Below, in pieces: positions 17,801-29,601 of a stretch of 64,000 nt of DNA (position 1 is the first letter of the stretch; every line of letters begins with the position of its first letter). Both the position numbers and the translations under genes were made by a program. Under the pieces are notes generated by a model. That model was not told the origin of the DNA. It saw only the letters and a program-made list of their open reading frames with translations, and ran no database searches. The stretch comes from Liopterus haemorrhoidalis (lineage: Eukaryota; Arthropoda; Insecta; Coleoptera; Dytiscidae), in contig OZ020613.1 in assembly GCA_963971575.1 (NCBI GenBank), forward strand, positions 50,648,250-50,712,249. The letters are read 5' to 3'.

Positions 17801-20800
17801 CTGGTCCACTAATCCAGTGGAACTGTAACGGTGTATATCAGCGCTACGAAGAACTGCGACTGTTACTCTCCAATTTAGCGCCTTCGTGTGTTTGTCTGCA
17901 GGAAACAAATTTCACGGAAACCGACACATTCTCTCCTCGAGGATACTCCGTGTTTCGCACGGATTTCCTTACGGGGGCAAGAGCATGTGACGGCGTGGCA
18001 ATTCTCGTTAGAGACACATTGTACCACGATCCTGTAGACATTGACACTGAGTTGCAGGTCGTAGCAGTTCGTGTTGCACTTCCCCTCCAGGTGACGATTT
18101 GTTCTATCTACCTTCCCCCTGGTGTTCGAACTGACATCCGAGATGTCGTGAACATCATCGATCAACTCCCACCACCTTTCATACTACTAGGCGATTTTAA
18201 CGCCTACAATGTATGTTGGGGATCGGTGCGGAACGATCGACGGGGACGTCACCTGGAGACTATGTTGAACGATTTGAGTTTGAGCTTTTTGAACGACGGC
18301 AGACCCACGCACTTCTGTGCAGCAACGGGTACATTCAGTGCCATAGATCTTAGCGTCGTTTCAGGAGCCATCGCTCCGTTGTTCAAATGGGACGTGCATC
18401 ACGACCTGTGCGGTAGTGATCACTTTCCAATCTTCTTAAGGCCTCTGTTCAATACTGTTACCGAATCCCGCTGGCCACAGTGGGTTCTTCGGAAAGCAGA
18501 TTGGACCAAGTTCGCAGAATCATTCTCTCACGAGGATATTCCGAACTTGAGCGTAGACGAAGAGGTGAATCATTTCACGGATTCCATCACGAGCGCGGCT
18601 GAAAGCAGCATACCGCTGTCATCCACTCAGCCCCGTCGAGTTCCCGTTCCCTGGTGGAACGAGGAATGCGACTTGGCGCTACGTGAAAGGAGACACCTCT
18701 TCAATACATTCCGTCGTTGTCCAACAGAGACAAACATGATAGCCTTCCAACGAGCGAAAGCTCGTGCTAAGAGGATTGTGAAAGAAAGCAAGCGCGAATC
18801 ATGGCGCAAATACGTATGCACCGTTACAGTTGCCACTCCAGTGGCCAAAGTTTGGGAGAAGGTCCGGAAAATATCCGGTCTAAATACAGCTACAGCCATT
18901 GCTGGTCTATCGGTAAATGGTAACGTAGTTACCTCAGCGGTCGAAATTGCTAACACTTTGGCATCTAATTTTGCGTTCAATTCTAGCTCTGAACATTATT
19001 CACCCGAGTTTCTAACTCGTAAAGCAGGCCTCGAATCTATACCTCTAAATTTCTTTTCTAGGAATGACGAGGTATACAACCTGCTTTTCTCTCGTGAAGA
19101 GCTAGATAGCGCGATGTCAAAGTGTAAGGATAGCTCTCCTGGTCCAGATGCGATACATTATCGTATGATCCGAAATCTTCCGGAACCATCTAAGTCTAGG
19201 CTTTTGAATGTCTATAACAGGATATGGACTGAGGGCAAGTGCCCGACCAAGTGGAAGGAATCTCATATAATTCCTATCCCCAAAGTCGGGAAAGATAAAC
19301 ACTTGCCCTCTAGCTATAGACCAATATCACTGACCAGTTGTCTCTGCAAGCTCATGGAGCGAATGATCAGCAAGCGTCTGATTTGGTTTTTAGAATCAAA
19401 CGACTTGCTGGCCAACACACAGTGCGGCTTTCGCCGTCACCGCTCAACAGCAGATCATCTGGTCAGACTAGAGACAGCTATCAGGAATGCTTTCGTTGAA
19501 AACAAACACCTGGTAGCTGTGTTTTTCGATATTGAGAAAGCCTATGACACTGCATGGATTTATGGTATTCTCCGTACTCTGCATTCCTGGGGTCTCCGGG
19601 GACGCTTGATGTTCTTTATAAAAGACTTCATGTCGAACCGGCGCTTCAGGGTGCGGATCGGAAATACCTTGTCACAAATGTTCGCACTGGACAATGGGGT
19701 CCCACAGGGCTCCATACTGAGCGTTACGCTATTTTTAATTGCCATTAACGGTGCAGCTTCATGTATTCGATTACCTGTACAGAGTTCGATATTTGTCGAC
19801 GACATTGGTATCTTTGTCGCCGGACAAAAGACTAGTACAATCGAACGTCAGCTTCAGCTGACTATCAATCGTCTCGATACATGGGCAACCGAAAATGGCT
19901 TTAAATTCTCGACCAGCAAAACTGTATGTGTCCATTTTAGTAGGAAAAGGGGTGTACATCCCAATCCTACACTCACACTAAATGGAGCACAGTTACCATT
20001 TGCCGATACTGCCAGATTTCTGGGTCTCGTGTTCGATAGCCGTCTATCTTGGCGGGCACATTTTTTGTCCGTCAAGAAAAAATGCCAAAAGTCGCTCAAT
20101 TTGTTGCGGGTCCTCAGTCACAAGACATGGGGTGCAGACCGCACTGTCATGTTTGCGTTTATATCGTTCTTTAGTGCGCTCTAAGCTGGACTATGGATGT
20201 CTAGCTTATGGGTCAGCTAAACACCAAGAGATAAGAATTCTTGACACTGTACATCACACTGGGGTTAGATTGGCCACAGGTGCATTTCGCACCAGTCCAA
20301 TACTAAGCCTGCTGTGTGAAGCAGGCGAACCGTCACTGTACAATCGTCGTAAAATTCTATCCTTGCGGTATATGGCTGCACTCAGTGCCAAGCCAGATCA
20401 TCCCGCGTATGACCCTATTCTACAAAATAGGCATACAGAAATATATGACAGAAAACCAAGAGCCAATAGGCCTTTTGGTCTGAGGACTTTCGACATTTTG
20501 GGCGATATTGATTTTAATATGCCTGAAATGGCAAGTTTCGTTTTGTGTGCTGTTCCACCATGGACGCTGCCGCGTCCACTTGTGAACCTCACATTAACTA
20601 GGTTTGATAAAGATACTACGTTGCCTATCGAATACCAACATGAGTTACAAAGAACACTGGTCCCTAGGTTCGAGGATACTGTCATTTTTACTGACGGATC
20701 AAAATCCGGAACCAGGGTTGGGTGTGCGTTCGTTGTTTTGAATCCACGCCAACAGTTTCAGTACCGTCTGCACTCCATAACGAGTGTGTACACTGCTGAG

Positions 20801-21493
20801 CTGTACGCTATTTTCAAGGCCCTGTGTTTTGTTTCGTCAGAGCAAAGTCGGTCAAGTGTTATCTTGACGGACTCGCTGAGCGCTCTGAACAGTATCCAAG
20901 ATCCAGATCCAGTGCATCCTCTTGTACTAAAGATCCGGTTGCTACTCCACAACCTGAATGCTCAGAATGTGAGGGTAGAGCTGTTTTGGATACCGGGACA
21001 TGTTGGTATTAAAGGCAACGAAGCGGCAGATGCAGCTGCAAAAGCCGCCTCTCACAGACCTATGATTGATGTGAGTTTCGTTTTTCCAGATGACGCAAAG
21101 AGTCATCTGACACATCTGGTTTTAGACATGTGGCAACATGAGTGGAGCCGCACACAGAACGTTAAGTTACGACAGATTAAGGGAGACGTTAAACTATGGG
21201 GTTCTTCCTGCAGGATTAACCGCAGGGAGGAAACCGCCATCACACGCCTTCGTATAGGTCACTGTTGGTGGACCCATGGACACCTCCTTCGAGGTGAAGA
21301 GTCCCCTGTCTGTGAGACGTGTAACACAGATTTGTCTGTGTTACACATTTTAACCGAATGTGTACAGTTCGAGGATGTCAGGGAGAGGTTAGGCCTGTGC
21401 TATGACCTGTCAGTTGCCTTAGGTGACGACAGAGTACTCATGGACAGGCTGATACTCTTCCTGAGAGAATCAAACTTACTGTTTTATGTGTGA
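17797..21493 (+). pseudogene. NL2 ORF2: endonuclease-RT-RNase H, one frameshift near 20150
   Basis: The first frame (17797-20184) carries the endonuclease (QWNCNG, CLQETNF, LGDFNAYN, GSDHFPI) and the reverse transcriptase (SYRPISLTSCL, GFRRHRSTADHL, FFDIEKAYDTAW, GVPQGSILS, FVDDIGIF). The second frame, open to 21493, carries the RT thumb region (LRLYRSLVRSKLDYG). It goes on to RNase H (IFTDGSKSG, VYTAELYAI, LTDSLSAL, GNEAADAAAK) and a C-terminal CETCNTDLSVLHILTEC motif. The two join at a TTT run around 20152-20154, where one extra base explains the shift. It could be a true mutation or a sequencing error in an otherwise complete ORF of about 1230 codons. Confidence 0.88.
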
Positions 21494-21809
21494 AGTCTTG
21501 CACCTTATTTTAATGTGTTTCTATTTATTGACTGTGATATTCGATGGTAATTGGCCCCTTTACAGCCTCTTACCATCACCCTGAGTCTGTTCAAATTTTC
21601 GAACAGATTTTTTATATTATTTATTTGTGTTTGTCAGTGCAAGACTTCTTTTATTGAGTATGCGTATTTTTAATGATTTTATTTATTTATTTATTTATTT
21701 ATTGTCTAAATTTTTATTTTTAATATATAGTCTAGTCATTTAGATGGGCTGCGTTAGGCGCAAATAGCCTTTGTTGCTGTGCGCCAAAAATTTCAACTAA
21801 CTAACTAAC
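21494..21809 (+). other. NL2 3' UTR and (TAAC)n tail
   Basis: AT-rich untranslated sequence with a short (ttta)n run near 21680-21702. It ends in about four TAAC units directly before the TSD. No gene is visible. Confidence 0.7.
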
Positions 21810-21824
21810 TAATTTCCTGATTTC

Positions 21825-24468
21825 GCCGTTCTACTGGATTTGCCCGCGGGTGATATATGCCAGTATAATGGGCTGTGGCACCCCATCTGCGGCAGGCACG
21901 TTTCCACCTAAAGCTGGTGAATTGGGGCCCGTTATCTGATAGGATAATCTTCGGATACCCAAACCTATCGAACACGTTCTCCTCGATTAACTTGATTAAA
22001 ATATGTGAGCGTGGTTCTCCTGTAGGGAACGCTTCCACCCATTTGCTAAACGTATCCGTTATTACTAGAATGTGGGTCCTACCTGAGGCCGATTTTGGAT
22101 AAGGCCCCATGAGGTCCACCGAGACTTTATACTATGGTGCGACTGGGGCTCGTGGCTTTAATGGGGCGGCAGTCCTCGCTGCGCCCGGTTTATTTGCTGC
22201 GCATATCATGCAGCGTTGGACGTATTGCCGAATGTGGTTTTTGATATCAGGCCATAAATACCTCTGAGCGATGGCGCGGTGTGTCTCATCCCGTCCAGGA
22301 TGTCCTACGTCATCGTGGTGAGCGGCCAGTACCTTTGCACGCATGTCTTCGGGTACGAACAACTGTTGATTGGAACCGGGAGGTGCTATGAACCATACAT
22401 AGCCATCCCTCTCGACTAGAGCCTCGTGAAAGATAGCGTTATCGGGATTCAGCGGTTCTCGAAGTTTTCCTAGGCATGCCTGAGTCTGCTCATCCCGAGC
22501 TTGACTCGCCTGGACTTGCTCCGGAAGAGGTGGCTCTCCGAGTAGCACATTTATCTCTCCACGTTCTGGTGGCACCATTCTGTTGGTATCCTCCTCAGGG
22601 ATAGTCTCATCACTGTCAGGCTGTCGGGATAAGGCATCAGCAAGCTCATTGTCCTTTCCTGCACAGTGTTTAATTTCAAAGTCGAACTCCTGTAATAATA
22701 GAGCCCAACGCAGGAGCTTCGCTTTGGTCTCCTTAAACCTATGGAGCCATGTTAGGGCGGTGGAGTCCGTGATCACCGTAAAACGCCTCCCCTCCAGGAG
22801 AGGCCGGTATCGCTTAACTGCCCACACTAACGCTAAGCATTCCTGCTCGTTGATGTGATACCTCCTCTCCGTGGAGTTGAGGCGTAAACTTGCGTAGCTT
22901 ATAATACGGTGCCGGTCTTCATCTTGTTGGAACAACACAGCTCCAAGACCATGTCCGCTGGCATCAGTTTGCAAAGTGTATGGAAGTTTGGCCGAGGGAC
23001 GATGTAGTTGCAGCGGCTTCTTGAATGCGGTCTTTACTTCAGACAGCGCTTTCTCCGCTTCACATGTCCATTTAAATGGCTTCTTTATAGATAATAGATC
23101 GGTGAGCGGTGCGCTCATTGTAGCAAAGTTGCCTATGTAGTCTCTGACCCAGTTGCAGAGACCGAGGAACTGTCTTAGCTCCTTACGAGTCTTCGGGGTC
23201 TTCGTCCCTGCAACCTGAGTCAGATGTTTCTCCAGCGGCTCGGTCGAATCTTCAGAGATCGTATGGCCCAGATATGTAATGTGACTCTTCCCAAACTCGC
23301 ACTTTTCCGGTGCAAGTCTCAGTCCATGTTCCTGGAGCCTCTCGAAGACGAGTGCGAGATGGCGAAGATGTTCTCGGTGGTTAGTGGAGAATATTATTAT
23401 ATCATCCAGATATACTTTTGTAAATGTATGAAGACTTCTGGCTAAGACTTCCTGAGTCATTAGCCTCTGGAATGTGGAAGGCGCATTACGTAGTCCGAAT
23501 GGCATCACATTGAACTCGTAATGGCCTCCATCGGGCGTTGAGAACGCTGTAGCTGCCTTGGAGTCTGGATGAACCGGGATCTGCCAATATCCCGATTTCA
23601 GATCCAGACTTGAGAAAACACGCGCCTCCCCGAGGTCGCGCAGTGTATCTTGTATAATGGGCATGGATGATGGCTCGCTGACGGTCGCCGTATTGATTTT
23701 CCTGTAGTCGATACAGAATCTGGGCGTTCCATCTTTCTTCCCGACGATCACTATCGGACTTGAATAGGGTGATGTGGAAGGTGCTATAATACCGGCTTCT
23801 AACATTTCCTCGATTTGCTGGTGGATTAATTGCCTCTTGGCATCACTCACCCTGTACGGGGCCGTACGGATAGGGTTATCGTGCTTGAGAACAATTTTAT
23901 GTTGCACGGTTTTAGTTCCTGCGTGGTGTCGGTGACTATCTGTCACCGCTGGAAAGCGTTGGAATAATCTTCTAAAGCCTTCCGCTAGGTCATCTTTAAA
24001 ACCGTGGTCGAGTTTCGCAATGTCTACTGCCGGACTCGTGTCGCTCGTAGTTGACGAGGCCTCGGATGTCAGCCAAAAAACGGTATGGCGCTGTCCAGTG
24101 CCAAAATGCATGCACCGTCGGCCTGTATCTAACGTCGCTTGCTGTTCCGTTAACCACGGATAGCCCAAAATACAATCCACCCTCAAGTTTTCACAGAGCA
24201 AAAATTTTGCCTGACTGACTTGACCGTTTATTGCGATCTGCGTGGTTTCCTCCCCGCAGACTCGCATATCATGGCCAACTGCAGCCAGTGGTATCATCCT
24301 TTTCTTATCATTCTTCGTTTCTGCTAGATCGGCATGTAGACAATTATATGCCGCAGCCGTATCTAATAAGGTGTGGTACTCAGTACCATTGATTTCTACG
24401 TTTATAGTTGGTAGTACGGCGCCAGTAATGGCATGAAGGGCTTGGCCGTCCCCTAAGCCCTCTATGCG
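21825..24468 (-). pseudogene. pol: Gypsy-A copy 2 pol, main part with nonsense codon
   Basis: This is the same protease-RT-RNase H-integrase order as copy 1. The frame is open from the -1 slippery site (24468) through RT and RNase H. It meets TAG at 22132-22134, where copy 1 has TGG (the Trp before YKVSVDLMGPYP). Past the stop, 21825-22119 carries the integrase core including DNGPQF and the VERRN glutamate, and is then cut by NL2. Copy 2 therefore keeps the catalytic Glu lost in copy 1 but is truncated before the integrase core. Confidence 0.9.
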
Positions 24469-25524
24469 TTTTTTGGAGTCGTATTTCCATTCGTTTTTGG
24501 AGCGCTGTTATTGACAGGAGCTCTTGAGTGTTGCTCGCGTGATGCGACAATACAGTCGGCCTGGTAATGATCCCCGTTGCAGATCCTGCAGGGATATGGT
24601 GGTTTAGCGGGCCTAGACTGGTAGTGTTGATTTCTCTGCTGAGAAGGTTGGTTTTGGGGACGCGCCTGAGGCGGCGAGGAAGGAGGGGTAGGTGCGCGTG
24701 TCTGATGAGCCGCGACTAGGGAGTATTGTGCGCGCGCGGGAGGCGGCACGTATGCGTTTGATGGTGCACGCGTGGATTGCGGACCATAATAAGGGGCGGG
24801 CGCGCGCTGCGAAGAAGGCGCGTTCGTGGAAGGGTACGCTCGCGATGACTGAGCGTATGTACGGTTGTCTTGCTGTGACTCATCTAATATGGTCACGAGG
24901 TCAAGCAAAGCGTCAAACGACTTAATGTCACGCTGCGCGAGTGCGAACCGGTAATCCGGTTTCATAAGGCTGATGGTTGCCTGTAGAAGATCTGACTCTG
25001 TCGATGCACCACGGTGTGCCAGAGTCATTTTACGGGCCACAAAGTCCCGGCCGGGTTCACGGGGACCTTGTGGGTCGGTTAGGAGCGAGATGTTAAGACG
25101 CGCTCTAGCATCTGCGCCGTTGAAGCGATCCATGAAACGGCGTTTGAACGTGTCCCATTCCATGGAGAGGTATGAAAGGGGTTCAAACCATCGCTTCGCT
25201 TCTCCAGCGAGACATTCTGGGATGTCCTCCAGGTAGTCCTCCTTTACTACACCGGATTCTCGAAGATACCTTTCTAATTTGGATATAAATCGCGTAGGAT
25301 CTTCGTGCAACCTACCAGAGAATTTGGGGGGGGGGGGGGGGTTTGATGATTGGTGGGCGCCAACGAGACTCGGTTGTTCCGACCAGTCCGTCTCGTAGGA
25401 TCCTGGCCAGTTCTTGTACCGCATCGCGGTGAGGGGAACCGTTATTAGCGGTTGAATTTGTACCGGAAAGGCGCTCGGCCTCTTCCAGTCTAGCTAGGCG
25501 CTTAGATGATCGTTTAGAGGGCAT
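24462..25524 (-). pseudogene. gag: Gypsy-A copy 2 gag, frameshifted by G-tract expansion
   Basis: This matches copy 1 gag over the Gag core and zinc knuckle (CRICNGDHYQADC), and begins with the same MPSKRSSK start. The tract encoding the Pro run is 16 G on the plus strand (about 25326-25341), against 9 in copy 1. A +7 change breaks the frame between the N-terminal 60 or so codons and the rest. Homopolymer sequencing error is possible. Confidence 0.85.
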
Positions 25525-25595
25525 TCTCGTAGATGTTATTCCAAGGTTCGAACTTGGACACGTGAGAATCGGGCCCCACGGAGCGGGAGCCAAAA

Positions 25596-27600
25596 TGTTG
25601 CAGGTGGTAATGTCCCTCGGTCGAGGACCTCAGGCCACTATCCCTGAACACAATACCCAGGCTAGCTCACGAGCTGGGTCGTAGAATTTCCTCTGGACCT
25701 GAAGGGTCACGATCACTAAGCTCCTGAAAAAGAACGTGATTTCCCCAAGGTGGTGAAAAGAGACACAACCAATAACATTAATCTTTTATTACGAATATGA
25801 AATTGAAAAGGAATTTATACAAACGATTAAATACTAACATATGATACAGATAAAGAATTTGAACAAACATTGTAAAGAACAAAATGGCTCAGAAGTCCAG
25901 ACGCTTCTTTGTGATGCAATTCCGCGTCTTGGGAATTGGACTTCTGACCGGGTGAAAATCAGGGGTAACAGGGAAAGAGGGGGTGAGGATTGGAGAAAGA
26001 GAGAGAGAAGTCGTCGGTGTCGGAGTACGGGCTGGTGACCGTTGTCGTACTGGCGGTGGTGACGGCGTTATTGGGCCAAATAGCTCAAGCACTCGCCTTT
26101 CTGGCGAGGTATCGGCCGTTGCTGGGTGGCTAACGCTATTCTTTCTCTCCTTCGGAGTAGAAGGTGGCGTCTCCGGGCCGAAAAGCTCTTCGCGGCGAGC
26201 CCTCACAAGCCTCGCTATCTCGGAGGCGGCGGGGCGGCTCTTGGGAGGCGGCGGCGACACTCTTTTGACTGGGGCTGCTGTACACAGACCGATGAGGGGG
26301 CCTTGTACAGGTCGAATGCGGATCTTAGCTTTTCTCTTGGCAGCGGGGGCGGTGGAAGGCCTAACGGAAGGCGGGGGCGGCGAAATCAATGTCGTCTTCC
26401 TTCTTGGGCCAGCGTGCTGATCAGTTAGAGCCCCAACATGTCTTTTTGGCTTGGGGGCGGCAGAGACCGGAGCTGGGGGCGGCAGTACGTTCTGGTCAGC
26501 TACGGCTGGGGACAACCCAGGATGATGCCCCGTTGACGACGGAGGGAACCCTGGAGCTGCTGGAACGTCCGTCGGTGACCTCGGAGGCGGTGGCAGGACC
26601 GTGAGGGCAGCCACGGACTCAGGACCGTCTCTACAAATGTTTTCCACCCGGGGGCGGCAACTGATGCTGGGGGCGGCAGTTGACTGGACCGGGGGCGGCG
26701 ATGTCAATGAGGCGGCTGATGCCTTCTTGACAGTAGGGGCATGTATTTTGACCCTCTGAGTGCCGTTCCTATGAGCGGGGGCGGCTGTTGTGGGCAGCAA
26801 GCGCCTCGGTGATGGTGGCGGCGTTAGCGGAGTGAAACTCCGGGCTCTCGGGTCTCCCTTCAGTAATAGCTGTCGCTGTAAAGCCCGCGGGATCGCGGCA
26901 TATGGCTTCGATACATCTATAGGGATTAGGCGGCGGCGACGAAGGAGCGCTTGACGGGCGTTGTACTTCTCCCTCGAAGTTTTTCCTCTACGACCAGCCA
27001 GGATGTTGCCGTTGTCCGTTAGTATTGACGTTGTGAATATTAGCAGGAGACGGGAACACCTGCCTGGCAGCGAGTGTGGGGGCGGTAGTAACAAGCGCCC
27101 GCCACGTAGCGAGAGCCGTCGTAGATACGAGCGCCGCCTAGTAGCGAAGCCGTCGGAGATACGAGCGCCGCCTAGTAGCGAAGCCGTCGGAGATACGAGC
27201 GCCGCCTAGTAGCGAAGCCGTCGGAGATTTCCTAGCGCCGCCTTGAAGCGATGCCGTGGTCGCCAAGAAGCGAATGAATCGTCGATATTATCACTTTGTA
27301 GATACTTCAAACTTTGCCAAGAAGCGAAGTTGATTATTCGGCTGCCTGGAAGCGACCGTGCCTAGCGTAGCACGCTATCTGCTTATATACACTTAGTTTG
27401 GAGTGGGGGAAGGAGCTTAACCAATCGTGGCGTAAGCCACGCCCAGTTATAGGAATTTAACCCTTATGAATTAAAATAACTCTAAATATGAGTTTTTAGC
27501 TGTGTTACGGGTCGCGATCGATGGAAAATGACTCGCTGAATCCAATGGCGTAGGATATATCGCGGTGCGACCACCCGATCGCGAGATATCTGCGGTAACA
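25596..27600 (-). repeat. Gypsy-A LTR3 (outermost 5' LTR)
   Basis: A 2005-bp LTR. Its outer end at 27600 (TGTTACCGC on minus) abuts agag at 27601-27604, the partner of agag at 6033-6036. One feature against LTR1 and LTR2 is gatatatcgcgg in place of gatatattgcgg near 27559. Confidence 0.92.
25889..27094 (-). CDS. LTR-encoded Pro/Arg-rich protein (LTR3 copy)
   Basis: An open 401-codon frame, equivalent to 6330-7535, with a few substitutions (for example LTSPPPVQ). It lies in the outermost 5' LTR, so it would be first in any full-length transcript of the array. Confidence 0.55.
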   Translation of the reverse strand: MLLPPPHSLPGRCSRLLLIFTTSILTDNGNILAGRRGKTSREKYNARQALLRRRRLIPIDVSKPYAAIPRALQRQLLLKGDPRARSFTPLTPPPSPRRLLPTTAAPAHRNGTQRVKIHAPTVKKASAASLTSPPPVQSTAAPSISCRPRVENICRDGPESVAALTVLPPPPRSPTDVPAAPGFPPSSTGHHPGLSPAVADQNVLPPPAPVSAAPKPKRHVGALTDQHAGPRRKTTLISPPPPSVRPSTAPAAKRKAKIRIRPVQGPLIGLCTAAPVKRVSPPPPKSRPAASEIARLVRARREELFGPETPPSTPKERKNSVSHPATADTSPERRVLELFGPITPSPPPVRQRSPARTPTPTTSLSLSPILTPSFPVTPDFHPVRSPIPKTRNCITKKRLDF

Positions 27601-27628
27601 AGAGTGAGTGGGGTTCTCGACGCGGTCC
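27601..27628 (-). pseudogene. NL1 ORF1 fragment between Gypsy-A and LTR-C
   Basis: Only 28 bp. On the minus strand it reads in the ORF1 phase (VENPTHS) directly up to the agag target duplication. It contains the start of a 24-bp repeat (ggttctcgacgcggtcc) whose further copies lie at about 32740-32795. Confidence 0.75.
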
Positions 27629-29366
27629 TGTTGCGGAAGGGGCCCTCGGAAAAGGTCCTTAGGTCCCAACCTCACACAGACCACGAACTAGCTCAGGAGC
27701 GGGGTCGTTCTGCCTAATCTCGGCTTGAAGAGCCGCGACGTAACTAAAGCGTCTCTGAAAATGAAATGGTGAAGGGGGATGATGATGATGATTGAAGTAA
27801 TACACAAACATATGGTTTTATGGATTTATTTAACAAAGAATAGAATTAGAAGCGATAACAAATAACAACATCTACATAACTATGAAACATAGAAAGACTA
27901 GGTAATAAAACATATGACATAAATATTAGTAAGAGTAGTGCGATGCTTTCTCGTGAGGCGAGAAAGGCATCGGAATGGAGAGGATGTGGTAATTAAAGAG
28001 GAGAAGGATTTGAGGAGACGACGGGCGTCGTTCCTGGCGTCGGCGTCGTCATGGCGGCGAGCGTCGGCGTCGATGAGTTACTCAGCATAGTGAGGAACGT
28101 TGGTTGGGACGCACTCGTTGAGCGGCGAGTGGTCGGTGATGGAAGCATTCACAGAAAGTGAATGGTTCCGCGTTGGTTGAAACGCACTTGTTGGATGACA
28201 AGCGGTTTCGCGTTGGTTGAGTGGTTGAAAACCACTGGTGCGACGAAACTGGAGGTTTCGCAATGGTTGAGTGGTTGGGAACCACTGGTGTAGAGAAACG
28301 AGAGGTTCGCAATGGTTGAGTGGTTGAGAACCACTGGTGTAAAGAAGCGAGAGGTTCGCATTGGTTGAGTGGTTGAGAACCACTGTCGTAAAGAAGCGAG
28401 AGGTTCGCAATGGTTGAGTGCCACTGGTGTGACGAAACTGAAGGTTTCGTGATGGATGAGTGGTTGGGTACCACTTGTTGTACGTAGCGAGATGTTTCGC
28501 GACGGATGAGTGGTTGGGAACCACTGGCGAAACGCACAGCAGAAAGCGTGGGTTTCGCGATGCCGGCGCGGTTGAAAACCACCGACGAAACGCACAGCAG
28601 AAAGCGTGGGTTTCGTGGTGACGGGACGGTTGAGAACCACTGACGAAACGCACAACAGAAAGCGTGGGTTTCGCAGTGGAACTAACGGGATGGTTGAAAA
28701 CCACCGGCGAAACGCACAGCAAAAAGCGTGGGTTTCGCGATGCCGGCGCGGTTGAAAACCACCGACGAAACACACAGCAAAAAGCGTGGGTTTCGTGGTG
28801 ATGCGACGGTTGAGAACCACTGACGAAACACAGCAGAAAGCGTGGGTTTCGCAGTGGAACTGATGCGAGGGTTGAGAACCACTGACGAAACGCACAACAG
28901 AAAGCGTGGGTTTCGCAGTGGAACTGATGGCTGAAAACCACCGCAGAAAGCGTGATTTCAGTGTGATGTGACGATTGAAAAACACACAACAGAAAGCGTG
29001 AGTTTTTCAATAAAGCGAATTTAATATTTTGGAGATTTATTTTTAACGAAGAAATGATTTGAACTGTTAGAGATGATTTTGTTTCGAAGGGTGAATTTTG
29101 ACTGAGAAAGATTGTAAAAATGACCCTTTTTTATATGATTTTTGGTGACGGAATGTGGTTTATGACTCTAGGGTTGTTTGTGATTGGTTGGGATCGATTA
29201 AAAACTAAGGACGTGAATTATTCTAATCGTATCGCGAATAATTTAGATTCGCGGTTATCACAAGATCGCTGAAGTCTCACGGAATCCGGCGATGCATAAT
29301 ATGAAATAAGAAAATCGTGAGTGACGCGCGAAGTGACTCGTAACTCGGAGGCTTGCATCGGCAACA
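27629..29366 (-). repeat. LTR-C: solo LTR of a related family (1738 bp)
   Basis: It begins tgttgcgg and ends cggcaaca on the plus strand (TGTTGCCG...CCGCAACA on minus). It has a 4-bp TSD, gtcc at 27625-27628 and gtcc reconstituted at 29367-29369 plus 31344 across the LTR-E insertion. A TATA-like box (about 29128-29135) and AATAAA (about 27825-27831) are in minus orientation. The terminal 150 bp resembles the Gypsy-A LTR layout (gttgcggaaggggccctcgg against gttgcaggtggtaatgtccctcgg). No internal region remains, so it is a solo LTR. Confidence 0.82.
28190..29000. repeat. Minisatellite inside LTR-C
   Basis: Variant repeats of about 50-70 bp, many containing gaaacgcacagcagaaagcg followed by tgggtttcg and ggttgaaaaccac or ggttgagaaccac. 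Early units (28200-28480) are shorter and more diverged. The repetition keeps several minus-strand frames open (the longest about 310 codons), but they are low-complexity repeats of FLLC and WFST type, and I do not call a gene. Confidence 0.85.
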
Positions 29367-29601
29367 GTCTGTTACCGCGCGATTGCACGCGTGCTGGTGG
29401 CCGCACCGCACGCTACATCACTCGTACGTTCTCGCATGATCCGTGCCGACACTCAGAAACCGCGAATCTCTTAAATCCGCGCATTTATAGCGTTTTCTTA
29501 TAAAATTTCTATAAATGGGCGGAGCTTAATTTCTCATTGGCTCGAACTGTTCCCCTTCCACTAAATTCAGGCTATTACGCAGTTAGAACGTATAAATACA
29601 G

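Larger units (their letters stand above)
15671..21809 (+). mobile_element. NL2: I/R1-type non-LTR retrotransposon (6139 bp) inserted in Gypsy-A pol
   Basis: This is a full-length two-ORF element flanked by a 15-bp TSD. It has a 5' UTR with tandem monomers, ORF1 with three zinc knuckles, ORF2 with endonuclease, RT, RNase H and a C-terminal Cys/His motif, and a 3' end in a (TAAC)n tail at about 21795-21809. RNase H plus the knuckle pattern points to the I or a related clade and not to Jockey. It is on the opposite strand to its host element. A single-base shift disrupts ORF2 near 20150. Confidence 0.9.
6037..27600 (-). mobile_element. Gypsy-A tandem array: LTR1-internal 1-LTR2-internal 2-LTR3
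   Basis: Three 2005-bp LTRs (6037-8041, 12736-14740, 25596-27600) alternate with two internal regions, and neighbouring copies share an LTR. The array as a whole is bounded by a single 4-bp TSD: agag at 6033-6036 and agag at 27601-27604. The internal LTR junctions have no flanking duplications. The LTRs start TGTTACCGC and end CCTGCAACA on the minus strand. Internal 1 is 4694 bp. Internal 2 is 4701 bp once the NL2 insertion and its TSD are removed; the extra 7 bp is an expanded G tract. The arrangement fits one integration followed by LTR-LTR unequal exchange, or integration of a preformed tandem. Confidence 0.92.

Noticed and set aside
28078..29010. A 310-codon minus-strand frame in LTR-C
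   Set aside because: Low-complexity translation of a minisatellite, open in several frames at once; no domain or conservation visible.
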